Assembly: GCF_019649055.1 (NCBI RefSeq)
Contig: NW_026570245.1
Span: 62,001 to 126,000 of the forward strand
Reading direction: 5' to 3'
DNA: 64,000 nt
DNA from: Paramacrobiotus metropolitanus
Lineage: Eukaryota > Tardigrada > Eutardigrada > Parachela > Macrobiotidae
Part shown: positions 9,001 through 19,980 of the stretch, piece by piece
Numbering within the stretch: the stretch's first letter is position 1
Layout of the letters: each line of letters opens with the position of its first letter
Notes under the pieces: model-generated
Databases searched by the model: none
What the model was told of the DNA's origin: nothing
Seen by the model: the letters and a program-made list of their open reading frames with translations, nothing else
Program-made: the position numbers and the translations under genes

Positions 9001-11436
9001 TGAGTGCAGCCTGTTCCTGGCGTTTTCGCGTTCTTCAACAGTTCCCCCAATCAGCAGCATCTCACACTTTGCGGGCTTGAGCTCGAGTCCAACGGCGCTG
9101 CTGGCGGCGATGATTGATGTCAGATCTTCCGCTACTTCTTCCACCGTACCTCCTAAAGCACCGTCATCCAGGAAAAAGACACCCAATTTCGACGACAAAT
9201 TGCAGCAAAATAGTAGCGTAGCGAGGCAGTATAACAGCGGTCCCAAAGGGTCACCCTGCTGGATCCCAGTGGCGGATGACAGATCGTCTTCACTTCCACT
9301 GCACGACAGAACAGAAGGAGCCCCATACGTGCTGGACACAAAAGGATAGTATTCCGGGAAGTGATCTAAAACAGACTGACACATAACGTCGCGACAAACA
9401 GTGTTAAAAGCATTTCGAAAATCAATTTTAAAAAGAACTCGCAGCCCATCTTGCTCGTCGTGAATAAAAGTCCTGGCAGCATGTACAGCAGCTTCTGCTC
9501 CACCTCGCGTACCACATCCAACTTGAACAGGGTTGAATAATTCATTAGCCCTTTTGCCGCACCGCTTTGCGATAATCTTAGCGGCCAGTCTTCGTAGCAC
9601 ATTACCCACAGCGATAGGACGAATGCCGCCATCCTTCTTAGATAAGGCAATCAGATTTGCGCCAAACAAAACAGGGCGCAGCTCTTCTGGTAATTTGCCC
9701 GCCACGATAAAATTCATTAATTTGCACAGTGCAGAACATAGCGGGGACTCAGCGGCATCTTTGCAATTCAGCATGTCTTTGATGTGCTGTGGACGTAAGC
9801 CATCCAAACCTCCGGCAGACCCGCTTGGAAAACTAAATACGGCATTGACGACTTCTGCTGCAGTGATGGGGGCGAATGTGGGTATATCATTTGCAGAGGG
9901 AGTTGGAAAACTTGTATCCGCAGGTGCGTCGGGATGTTTCGTGCGGAGGACCGATAAAACTCTGTCGTCAATTGTTAAAACGCTTTCCTCCGACGCTAAT
10001 CGGGCGACCGCTTTATGCACAGAGCACTCATTAATGTACGAATCTACCATATGACGCAAACGCTCCGTATCGTTTGTCGCACGGCGGCCGCCGCGAGTGG
10101 TCGATGTAGCGGCCCCGCTGGGGGCGTATCTGACACCGCTTTCGAAATCTCGTAGCTGTCGTCGAAAGCGGCCAGTGAGAGATTCTTTCTTCTTCGATCC
10201 AACATCTCCTTCTGTCGCAAAGCACTGAGAAGCAAAGAGAAGCAAGGACGTCCAGTTTGCGACAGTGGGTTCTTTTACACATTGCTCAACAGCTCTAGCA
10301 AAGGTTTCGGCTGCTTGCGGACGGGCTGCTCTAGGGATTCCTTTGTTGATCCTACCCGAACTCCTTGCGTTTTTCAGAAGGGTAATGAGAGATTCTGCGG
10401 AGATGTTGGGTAGGCGACCATTTTGTCCTAAGCTGTATATCTGTACTTTTATGTACTGTACGGTATATATATATACATATATGTGATAATTATTTGTATG
10501 TGCACATAATACAATGTACATACGTTTTATGTTGTTTACTTATACGTACATGTATGTAAAAAATATAGTATTATGTACAACACATTATTTCAGTACATGT
10601 GCAAACATATCAAGTGCATGTAATGTACATGTTCACGTATCAATTTTTACCGTGTACATGCACATGTACACTGATGTCAAATGTTCTGTACATGTACACA
10701 TTGTACAATAATTCAGCAAATGCATTTGTATACGTGTACGATTACACCCGTACAAAGTCTATACGTTAATTTTATTGTATCGTACGAGTAAAAATGTGCA
10801 TATTGCAGCCGGCATCCAACGTGGAGGCCGTCCAATTAACTGACGCCATGCGGAACCTCAACCAATCCTTCCACAATTTAACCCTGGAGATGTTCGCCTG
10901 CATAAGTCGCGGTCTCCACCTGGACGCTGGCCAACGCGACAACATCTTCGCTGCCCACGCCCACATGGGCGACGTGAGCCGCAACAGCACCATGCTGCGC
11001 TCAGCGTGGTACCCGGCCATGCAGCCGACCGAGCTGGACAGTCACACGCGCATCTCCCCGCACACCGACTTCGGGACGATTTCCTTCATCTACCAGGACG
11101 ACGCCGGCGGTCTGGAAGTTGACCCTAATCGGGGAAACTTTATCCCAGCGGCGCCGCTCCCGGGAGCGCTGCTGGTGATGGCGGCGGATGTGTTCCAGTA
11201 CTGGACATCCGCAGAGATCAAAGCCACGGTAAATGCCGGTGTATACCGCTCACCGAAATTATTATTATTATTATTATTATTATAAGTACGGCTGTGTTAT
11301 GGCGATGTAGAATCACCGTGTGGTGCCGAATCGGAATAATTATACGAGCCCGCGACAGAGCTTCGTCTTCTTCGTCGATCCCGACTACGAAGCACCCATT
11401 GTGCCGTTTGACTTAAGAGCAACCAGGAGTCCGTGA
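6007..11436 (+). CDS. 2-oxoglutarate/Fe(II)-dependent oxygenase (isopenicillin N synthase-like), 5 exons
   Basis: Predicted exons: 6007-6150, 6216-6337, 6395-6458, 10809-11228 and 11311-11436, all with GT..AG borders and matching phases, giving about 291 residues. The start is the ATG before S-S-S-D-I-P-V-V-D-F, the usual N terminus of this family. The N-terminal domain has the L-T-N-H-G-V-P motif. The catalytic domain has H-T-D-F-G (His195, Asp197) and H-R-V (His252) as iron ligands and R-Q-S (Arg265, Ser267) for the 2-oxoglutarate carboxylate. The family uses O2 and 2-oxoglutarate to oxidise small molecules, and the substrate cannot be told. Introns 1, 2 and 4 are 57-82 bp, but intron 3 is 4,350 bp and filled with transposons. 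The last exon ends early at a TGA (11434-11436); a conserved-looking tail (E-S-V-K-L-A-K.. to TAA at 11487-11489) continues in another frame, so a one-base deletion near 11413-11416 or an assembly error is likely. Confidence 0.88.
6560..6740 (+). repeat. Family A foldback, solo arm in oxygenase intron 3
   Basis: It shares CAAACGGTTTTCACGCC, a TTGGCTGGAGA.. block and GAAGTGCGCGAAAGCGAAAG with the right arms of the foldbacks at 2045-2670 and 38301-39037. It is diverged, with no opposite arm. Confidence 0.6.
6840..7417. mobile_element. TIR MITE, family F, copy 1 (oxygenase intron 3)
   Basis: The left end reads GTGCCTTATATGGGCTCCCC..TTATCTGGGCTCCCG and the right end is its reverse complement (GGGAGCCCAGATAAGGGAG..GGGGAGCCCATATAAGGCAG). 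The TIRs are about 65 bp, extending outward through TACTTCGAAT. The second copy at 36851-37443 shares the ends and internal sequence such as AAAGAATTCCGAAATTTCAC. It encodes no transposase. Confidence 0.85.
7594..7601. repeat. Target-site duplication of the LINE, 3' side
   Basis: TGTGGAGA here and TGCGGAGA at 10396-10403 bracket the LINE. The uninterrupted paralogous site near 33437-33444 has the sequence once (TCTCCACA on the plus strand there). Confidence 0.8.
7602..10395 (-). mobile_element. RLE-type non-LTR retrotransposon, 5'-truncated, 2.8 kb
   Basis: It is bounded by an 8-bp duplication with one mismatch. On the minus strand it runs from a coding sequence without an N-terminal methionine, through reverse transcriptase and a C-terminal restriction-like endonuclease, to a short 3' UTR with AATAAA (plus-strand TTTATT at 7606-7611). 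There are no LTRs. Truncation at the 5' end with an intact 3' end is typical of target-primed reverse transcription. It is antisense to the host oxygenase gene and lies wholly within its intron 3. Confidence 0.88.
7659..10395 (-). pseudogene. LINE polyprotein: reverse transcriptase plus restriction-like endonuclease, frameshifted
   Basis: The main frame (stop at 7975-7977) holds an N-terminal domain, then RT motifs R-P-I-A-V-G-N-V-L-R-R, F-K-I-D-F-R-N-A-F-N, G-I-Q-Q-G-D-P-L-G-P and the catalytic F-L-D-D-G (about 9159-9175; most LINEs have Y/F-A-D-D). The endonuclease part has a zinc knuckle C-x2-C..H-x4-C, then R-H-N and R-P-D-G..W-D-V-T (about 7995-8260), matching the CCHC plus PD..D layout of R2/R4/NeSL-type endonucleases. 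One extra A near 7983-7987 shifts the frame; the remaining 107 codons (7659-7982) continue with D-S-Y-I-D-A-T and Q-R-L-S-L-E-I-V-R-G-N-A. The apparent residues upstream of 10395 come from flanking DNA. A single lesion suggests a fairly young copy. Confidence 0.88.
10431..10790. repeat. TGTAC/ATGTA-rich low-complexity tract
   Basis: Repeated TACATG, GTACAT and TGTACA words run for about 300 bp just outside the family C element. ORFs called here are artefacts of composition. Confidence 0.7.
11258..11283. repeat. (ATT)n microsatellite in oxygenase intron 4
   Basis: An uninterrupted run of about 8.5 ATT units lies between the donor at 11229 and the exon starting at 11311. Confidence 0.9.
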
Positions 11437-11489
11437 AGCTCGCCAAGGACATCGTCATCGAGCGCTACAAGACTGCTTTCCAACACTAA

Positions 11490-12600
11490 GAAAAATGTTA
11501 TTTACCGCAGTATACGAGCAATAATATTTTATTAAATTCAGATACCTAATTCTAATAATGATATTAGTCAGATCCCAAAAATAAATAACAAAATTAGTTA
11601 AATTACGCACTGTTACCACTTTATACGTGCGTACAAGAGTAAAAAAAATTTTAAAACTGGCCAAAGTTTTTTAATCCAACGTAAAGGTTATGATTGTTAT
11701 TTAGCCGGTAAATGTCGCGTTTGTTATCGGAATTAACGAGACTACAAAGTAAGATGGAAAAATGTGGAAAACGGCTAGTCGGCCCGCGGTTAAACTGAAT
11801 AGTAAAATCAACAAAACAACGTACAACAGGGATACAACACCAGTGTGTATACATCGCCAGCAGTGGATTTGAACAGAGAAGCGCATACTTGCGCAGTATG
11901 TGTTAACACGAAGCATCTACGTTTTTCGAAATACACCTTTTTGTTATGCAAAACGTAATGCAGTAGATTTTCCACCGTAGAAATCTACTTGATGGCAATA
12001 ATAACTGCACTTGTTTGAAAATTGACTAATTATTGTTGACATTTGCCGGGAATGGCCCCCCACAGCGGGAGCCGCTTATCAATCTAAGGTCACCGTTCAT
12101 CTATAGACAGCAGACTAAAGAGATGTCCGGTGCGGATAAGCGCCGCGGTCTGCGTCGATAATCGGCATCCACTATCCATCTCCCGGAGCTGGCGTTTATC
12201 CCATTAACAGTCCGCGGCATCCTGCCATCCATTGGATCCGGGTGTGCGCGCTTATCGGCTGCCGCATCGCGATAGCCGATATCTTCATCATGATCATGCG
12301 TGCAACGTGATCCGCGCAGTCTCCCGGATATATGATGGAGCGATAGGCCGATTCATGATCTCTCACACACGCACGTGTGTACGCCGATTGATGGGCTCGT
12401 TAGGGATGCTGAATGCCGGCTAAGCAGACCACTGGAATGTGGTCAATACCGGGGCTGTTTTATAAGCGGATGCAGACGGATGTGGCCGATTTATATAAGC
12501 GCCCATTCTTGTGGCCGGCACACATGGCGGCCATTTGTGCGCGGCTTTTATTATGATGCCGGCATAATCCATAGACACACAAGCCCATATAGCATTTATA
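11490..12600. other. Intergenic, downstream of the oxygenase
   Basis: AATAAA-like motifs near 11579 could serve the oxygenase transcript. The rest (12030-12560) is richer in GC and in GGCCGATT/GCCGGC words. No supported gene. Confidence 0.4.
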
Positions 12601-12880
12601 TAATTTATTATATTTATTATTTGTTTATTTTTCAATATTTATAATAATTTGAATTTTAATATTATATGATTTATTTATTAATTTATATATAATATTCGAT
12701 ACTTAATTATATACAAATACACGTAAATTATTATTGCATAAGAAATTCCATATATAAGAATTTTCCAGGGTTCACTGTATATAATTCTATATATATGCAG
12801 TTATTATATTTTATTTATTTGTTTATAATTCAGTTTATAAAGTTTATAAGTTTATAATTTGTTTATAAATTCGGGCAATT
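12590..12880. repeat. AT-rich low-complexity tract
   Basis: Almost pure A/T with repeated TTTATAA and ATTTATT words, for example the TTTATAAAGTTTATAAGTTTATAA run around 12832-12870. Confidence 0.7.
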
Positions 12881-15800
12881 AAGTTTTTCTAGCCTTTGCC
12901 AAATACAGTATTTTATTTATTTAGTTTCGGCTGATTTTTACTAAAATTCCGGATTCCGTTTCATGATAAAAAATAGTATCAACTTATGTAATATAAAAAA
13001 CGTTAGTATAAAGAGCAATTTTATAAATCATGAATTATGATGCATTTTATTGGGAAAAAACATACCGTATTATTATTTTTCGAATGGTAGAAAATCGATA
13101 AGAAGTTGACGGTCATTCACCGTTTCTTCCAAATAATATCTCACCGGCGCGAATTCGCAGCGGTATTTCGTTTTTAAAATCTAAAAGCAGTAAAAGGCAT
13201 CACGCGCGTGAGTAATCGTAAAAGGCCGGCAACAATGACGCCGGTGGCATTCACCGGTGCACCACGCGCTGTATCGTGATCCAGCCGGCTTTTTTCCTTT
13301 CTAAATCACGCACTTCCGCCGAAAGGCCATCTGCATCGCGATTGATGCGCGCAATGCATCGAGGGAGAAATTAGCGGAAATGCCGTGTTAATTGCTGGAG
13401 CATGTGGCCGGTGCATTATTGTGTGCTGGAGACGTGATGAAACGGGAAAATAATTGCTGTAATGAGCGGCCGATAAAAAGCGGATAAGCCGGTTATGCTG
13501 AAATGTCCGTGCATTAGCGCAGGCACTCACGTTTATGAAATTTCTATTTAATCTTCTGGAACGCCGGGAATAATTAAGCACTCGAAATTCGGCATCTGTT
13601 GGATAAATTCGCGTATGCAATGAGGCGTTGCAGTAAAACAAATGGCCACACTTTTTCACGACAATAATATTGCATTTATTGTCACTAAAGATAAATTTTG
13701 CACATTACAACAAATGTTTTCTTATTCTTTTTTCGAAATAATTTTTAAAGAATGTTCCACTTGTATAATTTTACTTAACAATAATTACACCAAAACAAAT
13801 GAAAATTTTTTATCAAATAGTTGTGCGTATTTTCAGTTAAAAAACTCTAATTAAATTATTAAATTAAACGTACCTAATTCAAAACAGTTTTTTTTATAAA
13901 ACGGTGACAGTTTTTTTGCTTGTTTATTGCAGATGCCGGACGTTATTAAAAATGGTCGGTTTTTAAGAAAAATTAAAAGCGCATTTGCAATACATTTTCT
14001 TCAAACAGTTTTTTATTATTGACTTTATTGTTTTATTTTACGATACCTTTTTATTTATTCAGTTTTTGTTATTGTTCTGATTTTTCTTTTTTTATTTTTA
14101 ATTGCAGGAGCCATCAGATTGCATAGACATTTAACTACGTTATTGAAAGTGGTCAGTATTGACAATTAATAATATTACAAAATATTGACATGAGCTTGTC
14201 GGATGTAAAAATAGTCAGCGAGTTGAGCTTAAGCGATCAGCGATGATCGGAATCGGAATGTGGGATGCAGGAATGCGTTGAGCGGCGGCGCTGCGCGATT
14301 ACGGTGCAGTGTCAACAACGCGTGGGTACACAGTGTGTAGAATGCCCCGGCATGCGGGACAGCACCGTGCCGTCATATGCATAATTGCCGTGGTATAAGG
14401 AGAATAATTCCCGGCACATACAGAGTATATATTATTATATATAGAACTGGACACAGCTCCGTCAAATCTCAATACACGGCGTCAATGCCACTAAACGCCG
14501 ACCTATCGACCGCAGGTCAACAATTCCACGCAATCAACGTCAGACGCTGACCACAATACAACGATGGCCGGGTGGTGATAAAATAAGCCGGCCATTTCTC
14601 AATAAAATATTTATTCAGTAAATTACAATAATTTTTACTGTGCTCTAATTCTAATTATTTACTATCGAATCGGAATGGAAATTATTAAACGCTCGTGCAG
14701 TTTTTGTAAAATTCTTTTATTATGTAATTTTCCAGTTACTAATAATATTTAGTATGACCAATATTTTATCAAGGAATAATCGTTAGCTTAATTAATAAAG
14801 AACTAATCCGGAACTCACTATATTCAAATTTTTGTATAATAATGGTCTGTCGCCCTTAAATTTATTTTAATTCCCCAAAAATTAGTTGCTATGCGGCCCC
14901 CTAAATTTTTGCAAATTATGTATTTAATGATAATTTTTATTTATTTTGCCCTGTCATTTTTTAATATGGCCTTTAGTACAAGAAGAATTTTTTAACGTTA
15001 AAAAATTTAATTCGAGTAAATGCTATTTTAAGCGGCCGCGTAACCCATCCGTGCATCACTGCATCCAAGATGTTTGCGCTGACTCCTGCTTTGTTCACGG
15101 CTGGAGCTTAAAGATTGTCTATTATGTTTCTCATATTTTCACACAGTACAATTGACGGTGTATTAAGTGCAGTGTACGGTCCTAACCAACGATAAGGAAA
15201 TTCAAGCTGTGTTTCTGCTCTTTTAATTGAACATAATACCTGTTCACTCCAGCGACAACGCCCTCATAATCAATAGCCTGCCAACGCTAAGCGATATCAT
15301 AGCCGATTTATACTGACCAACTGGAAAATCCACAACACAGCAACCTGTCATTACCGGCCTATATGCTATATGTATAAGCAGTTTAAAGCCCCGTTGCTGC
15401 AAAAGAGCAATCGGATCCGTGGCATGTTGTCCGACATGTCCCGGAATTGCTCATTGTTGTCGCCGGCATGAAAGGCTGCTATTAGAATATTTTATTGGAT
15501 TTATTGGAATGCTGAGAATTGATGGAATTTATTGGCCCGTTTATACAACGCATTTTTCCGGAAAAATCCGGGAAATATTTCTTTTGGTTGAATTTTATTT
15601 TATTAATACAGTTCCATATAAAAATTGTTTTTTGAGTTACTAAGAAAAAAAATTTTGTTAACGTGTTTTTGTTCCATTAATTTTTTTATTAATTTTTGTT
15701 AATTCTGTCGCCCCAAAATCTTATCAGTAAATAACAAGACTAATTCCTCAATAATTTTCTTATAACTCCTTTATAAAATTCTTACTTTTCCCAGAGAAAT

Positions 15801-18800
15801 TTTTAAGCCGCTTTTTTTCGGCTTTTACCTAAAATTTTATTTTAGGTATTTAAGTATTTTCGAATTTATTAACTAAATTTATTGACTGATAAACTGAAAA
15901 TAAAAATGCTATAAAAAGTAAATATTCCTGAAATATATGTTAATATTCAAATATGAGCCAAAATGGACAAAAATGCTCTGATGAGCAACGATGAAAGTTT
16001 GTCATAGCCAAAATGAATGAAAATGGCAAATTATGGTAGAATAATTCGGTAACACTTCTAATTTTTAATTTTTACGGAACAATTTTATCAGCGGAAATTT
16101 ACATAACCGGTTTTCTCTAAAGTATGTCAAGCAGTCTGCACAGAAAATTCGTCTTAATCGCATTGGAATTTTTGCGTAAAATATGCGGGCAAAATAGAGC
16201 TACTCATTTTTTATAATCTATCAGCCGGCAGAAAAAAAGTAGGACAGTTGCCGCGCGAGTCAATCAGGATTGTGGTCGGTGGCGCGGGTAAATATTGTCG
16301 GTGGCGTTATGTATTAACACCGCTTACATTGCGGGCCCATCGTCAGTTTGTTTAAACGGACAAATTACTGGTAAATAGGCTTGATCGGATTTTTGGCGCA
16401 TACAGAGAAAAACGCGCTAAATCGTTTAACGGGAAATTGTCGCGTAAGAAATTGCCAGTATATTAAGTGTGACTGGCATGTTGGGGCCATCAATCACATT
16501 TCCGGCCCGTGACAGTGATTACAGTTGCGCCCGGCATTAACACAGAGCTGACTTTTGTCCCAGTTATAGAAACCGCAAACAATTATGCCCAGAGTAGGCT
16601 AATTAATTTCTCTGACAAGTGGACAAGACTATTGTCCGGCGTCGAGTGTGCATAAATTAATCTGAAGATTTATTTGCACTGCGATGTCGAGCAAATGTCG
16701 CGCAATCAAACTCAAGAACCTTATTTCTGTTTTATTAATTTTTCTGGATTCCTGTATAAGCACAATTAAAACCGTATATTACTAAAAAAAGTTCAAATAA
16801 ACGTGTTAACGTTTAACAGGATTTTTTCAAGCAAATTTTATATACGAAAATTAATTTTCTAATATTTTAATCACTTGTACAATTTTTTGCATGATTAAAA
16901 GATTTATTTCAATTTTTTCTACGCAGGTCAAACATATCAGAAATATCTAAAATCCAATTATTAATTATTTTGTTAGACATTTCAGTCATTTTATATTTAT
17001 ATTTTCATTCTTCTCCGATTGTATTGTGATGACCTTTATAATTATTTGCATAATTTTTAATGCAGGTTTCAAATACTAACATCACGGTAGAAATTTTTAT
17101 TCCCATCAAAATATTTTATTTTGTTCTGCTGATTGGATAAATCCAAATTAGTTTTACAAACTGTAAATAATTTTGCATATTTTGTTGGGATGACCTTTTA
17201 ATTTAATTCATTTTTTGTAGCAAGTTTTGTATGTCAAATTTAATTAATAATTTTTGACTGTGATGAGACTGATGACCTTTGCAATTTTCATCAGCGTAAA
17301 ATGTTTTCGCCGTGCAACCGCAACTTTACTCGGCCGTGTTTGCTGATTGACCACGGCGCTTCCGGCGGGCCGATGAGATAATTTCCGCATGAGTATGCAT
17401 AATCAAGGTTAACTGCATGTTTTCGCCTGCGCGTCCGTGCTGCAGGCCGCCTCCACACACACTCTCTTTCGCGCAAATGATTTAATGGCCCGCGATGAAT
17501 CAAGCACTGCCGCGCAACACCTTTCCCCTGAACAATCAGCATCCGATGCAGAGAATATTTCTCGCGCCGCGATTCCAGTCCGTCTGGCATTCATTTTCCC
17601 ACGTCGATTAGCGTGTGTGTGTGTGCTTTCTTCATAAATCCGCAGTCAGGCATAATTCGCTGAAGACAGAGAAGCATACAACGGCATTCACTGCGACGTC
17701 TTTTGTCTTTTAACGAGAATCTCGTGATCGTGCTCAACAGCCCACAGGCTGCCCGGCTTAATTAGACTGCGTCAGCCGCGATCATTAACCATCACACGGC
17801 GGTGTAATCCAACATTCCCGCTAATGGCCGGAGAAATTTGAGTGGAATAAGGCGGATAATCGGGCGGGAAAGAATTTCTCGCTAACGCATCAACAGAATT
17901 CCCTGTACAGAAGTCACGCTCAGCGCGGTGGCAACCGGGATGCACGCGATTGCGCGCAAATTAGAAGAGTAGACATACTAAAATACTGCGGAGACGCAGT
18001 TACTGGATTTCCATGTACGTCTTGGCGCGATTAATAAGGTGATAACAGGGATACGCTGCACTGCGCCCACTTTTAACGTCACATCCGTGTTCTTAATTGC
18101 CAGTGATTGTCAAATGTAAAGTGTATCCGCGCAATCGGCTATTTGCGTAGTATACTATATCCGCAATCGGCTATACTTGCATATCCTCTTGCGCAACGTC
18201 AACGGACATCAACTTGATTGTCCGCACTAATGACTGTCACATCCGATGGCACCGCGATGGCCTGTGCGCTGTCATTAGCCGTCATTTTGGCGGAGATTTC
18301 CTTTTTTTCCTACTGCAGTACGATAATTGCCTATCGCTGAGCAGCGACGCGGAACCGTTATGTTTCTTTTCTTTCAGCGGGTGTATTTTCGCCTGTTTGC
18401 TGCTGCTGGACAAGAGAAAAGCCCCGGTGTTTGTGCTACAAGTTAAAATAACACGGAAAGGTTTAGTCGTGGTAATATAATAGGGCATCAATACAGGTCT
18501 AAAGTACAATGTTCTTGCTGATCTCTCCGCTGGCTGTGTAAACAGGCCCCAGCCGAGCCAAACAGGATGGAATAACGCTTAGCCGGCCAAACGTGGACAC
18601 GGAACCTGTTTGAATAGGCGATTTGAGTTGAGGGCTTTTGCGCTGATCTCTCGGCTGACAGCGATACGCAGAACAGAGAGAGAAGTATATCCACCAGACG
18701 CAGCACAGAGAGAAAAGCCTACAAAGCCGCAGAACAAGAGGCCAGAGAGAGAAATGCAAAAGGACACAGCGCAGAGAGAAAGGAACGTCTTTTCTTATAA

Positions 18801-19980
18801 CGGTCTCTTTCTCTCTCTCGCTCTCTTTCATTTTCTCAGCTGGACGGCTATTTTCCAACCATCACTGACAAGAACGGGCCTAAGTGCTCGGCGAAGCAGG
18901 TTCTCATGGTACGGACGCGGCTAAAGTGGCCCTGCAAACGCAGCAATTATCCGGCGCAAATTACCCTCTTCTAAGTCCGTCAGACCCGGGCCACTTTCTC
19001 CGTGCAATTTCCACGCAACGGCACCGTCTTTATGCAATATTTTACCACGGAATTTCTGTATGTAAAAACGCGCAACAATTTTCTAAAAATAGTCCCAACT
19101 CTTGACAGAAATTCCACGCACTTTAACCGGTTTACGATCGGGGACGATGGTCAGTGTAATCGAATATGATAAAGTGCCGTCTTCTCCAGCCGGGGAAGAA
19201 GCCCCATGGTGCACCGCTCCGGTTACCGCGCTCTGTCATTTTCCCTTTCGTTCCTGCGCGACGTCTTAAATAATCGTCTTCAGCTGATCATCAGTGACGA
19301 GTCACGACGATTTGGAGATACGTGCAATTTGTCAAGTGGGAAAGCTTTTCTCCCACTATACTGCGTAGTGTGCGTGAGAAAAGCCTTGCAGGGCTGCGCA
19401 TTTCGCCTCGAGTATGGCAATCATGCTCGTACACTCCAAATGTGCATAAATAAATAATTACCAACAATACCCGGCCCCACATTATTCAGCGCTGCACGTC
19501 GACAAACGTCACTTTCCCAGGCTTTTCTTTAACGTGTACTCGGCAAATTTAAAACGGTGGTCAGCTGAATAAATTACCGACATCATTGTCAAATATAAAA
19601 TATTTTCTTACAGCACTAATATTATTATTGATTGTTTTCGCCTAACGATTTACGTGTTACACAATGCTAACAGAATGATTTCTCTGTAAATTAAATTTAT
19701 TGATTTTCGGGTTCCCTCGGGAAACGCCCCATCAACCGAATTTACAGTAATCCGCAACACAATAATCCCGCATTACCGGCTTTAAAAATAGCAGGACGTC
19801 AAATTAAAAACACACAACATAATACCCGGATAAAAATTCCGTCGACATCAAAAGCCTGTGCCATGCATAAAACTACCGTATCACAGTAAATTGACGGGAA
19901 CGTAAAATAAATTGAGAACTCACAGGTTGAGCAACAGAGGACAACATGGAGGAACACAACAAAAACACCAGCAGAATTAT
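12881..19980. other. Long gene-poor stretch
   Basis: About 7.1 kb without a supportable exon. AT-rich blocks alternate with more GC-rich blocks (around 13200-13560, 14200-14570, 17290-18000). GATGACCTTT..AATT recurs loosely at 17024, 17189 and 17267. At 18650-18850 there is a purine-rich AGAGAGA tract followed by CTCTCTCTCTCG. Regulatory DNA for the GTPase gene could lie here, but nothing specific can be shown. Confidence 0.4.
19696..19701 (-). terminator. Possible poly(A) signal of the GTPase gene
   Basis: TTTATT on the plus strand is AATAAA on the minus strand, about 280 bp after the stop codon. A plausible but unproven 3' end. Confidence 0.35.

Larger units (their letters stand above)
7472..10430 (-). 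mobile_element. Small TIR element (family C), split by a LINE insertion
   Basis: On the minus strand the ends are TAGGACAAAATGGTCGC (10430 inward) and, at 7472, the reverse complement TAGGACTAAATGGTCGC. Joining 10430-10396 to 7601-7472 gives nearly the same sequence as the uninterrupted copy at 33410-33566, including the internal runs CAGTGCAC.., GAGTTCAAAATATCCG and GCGTACAGAATGCTGGGTAT. The whole LINE therefore sits inside this 157-bp class element. Confidence 0.85.

Noticed and set aside
10396-10521. N-terminal extension of the LINE ORF beginning M-Y-I-V-L-C
   Set aside because: It reads through the target duplication, the family C element and a TGTAC-rich tract, so it is not part of the retrotransposon.
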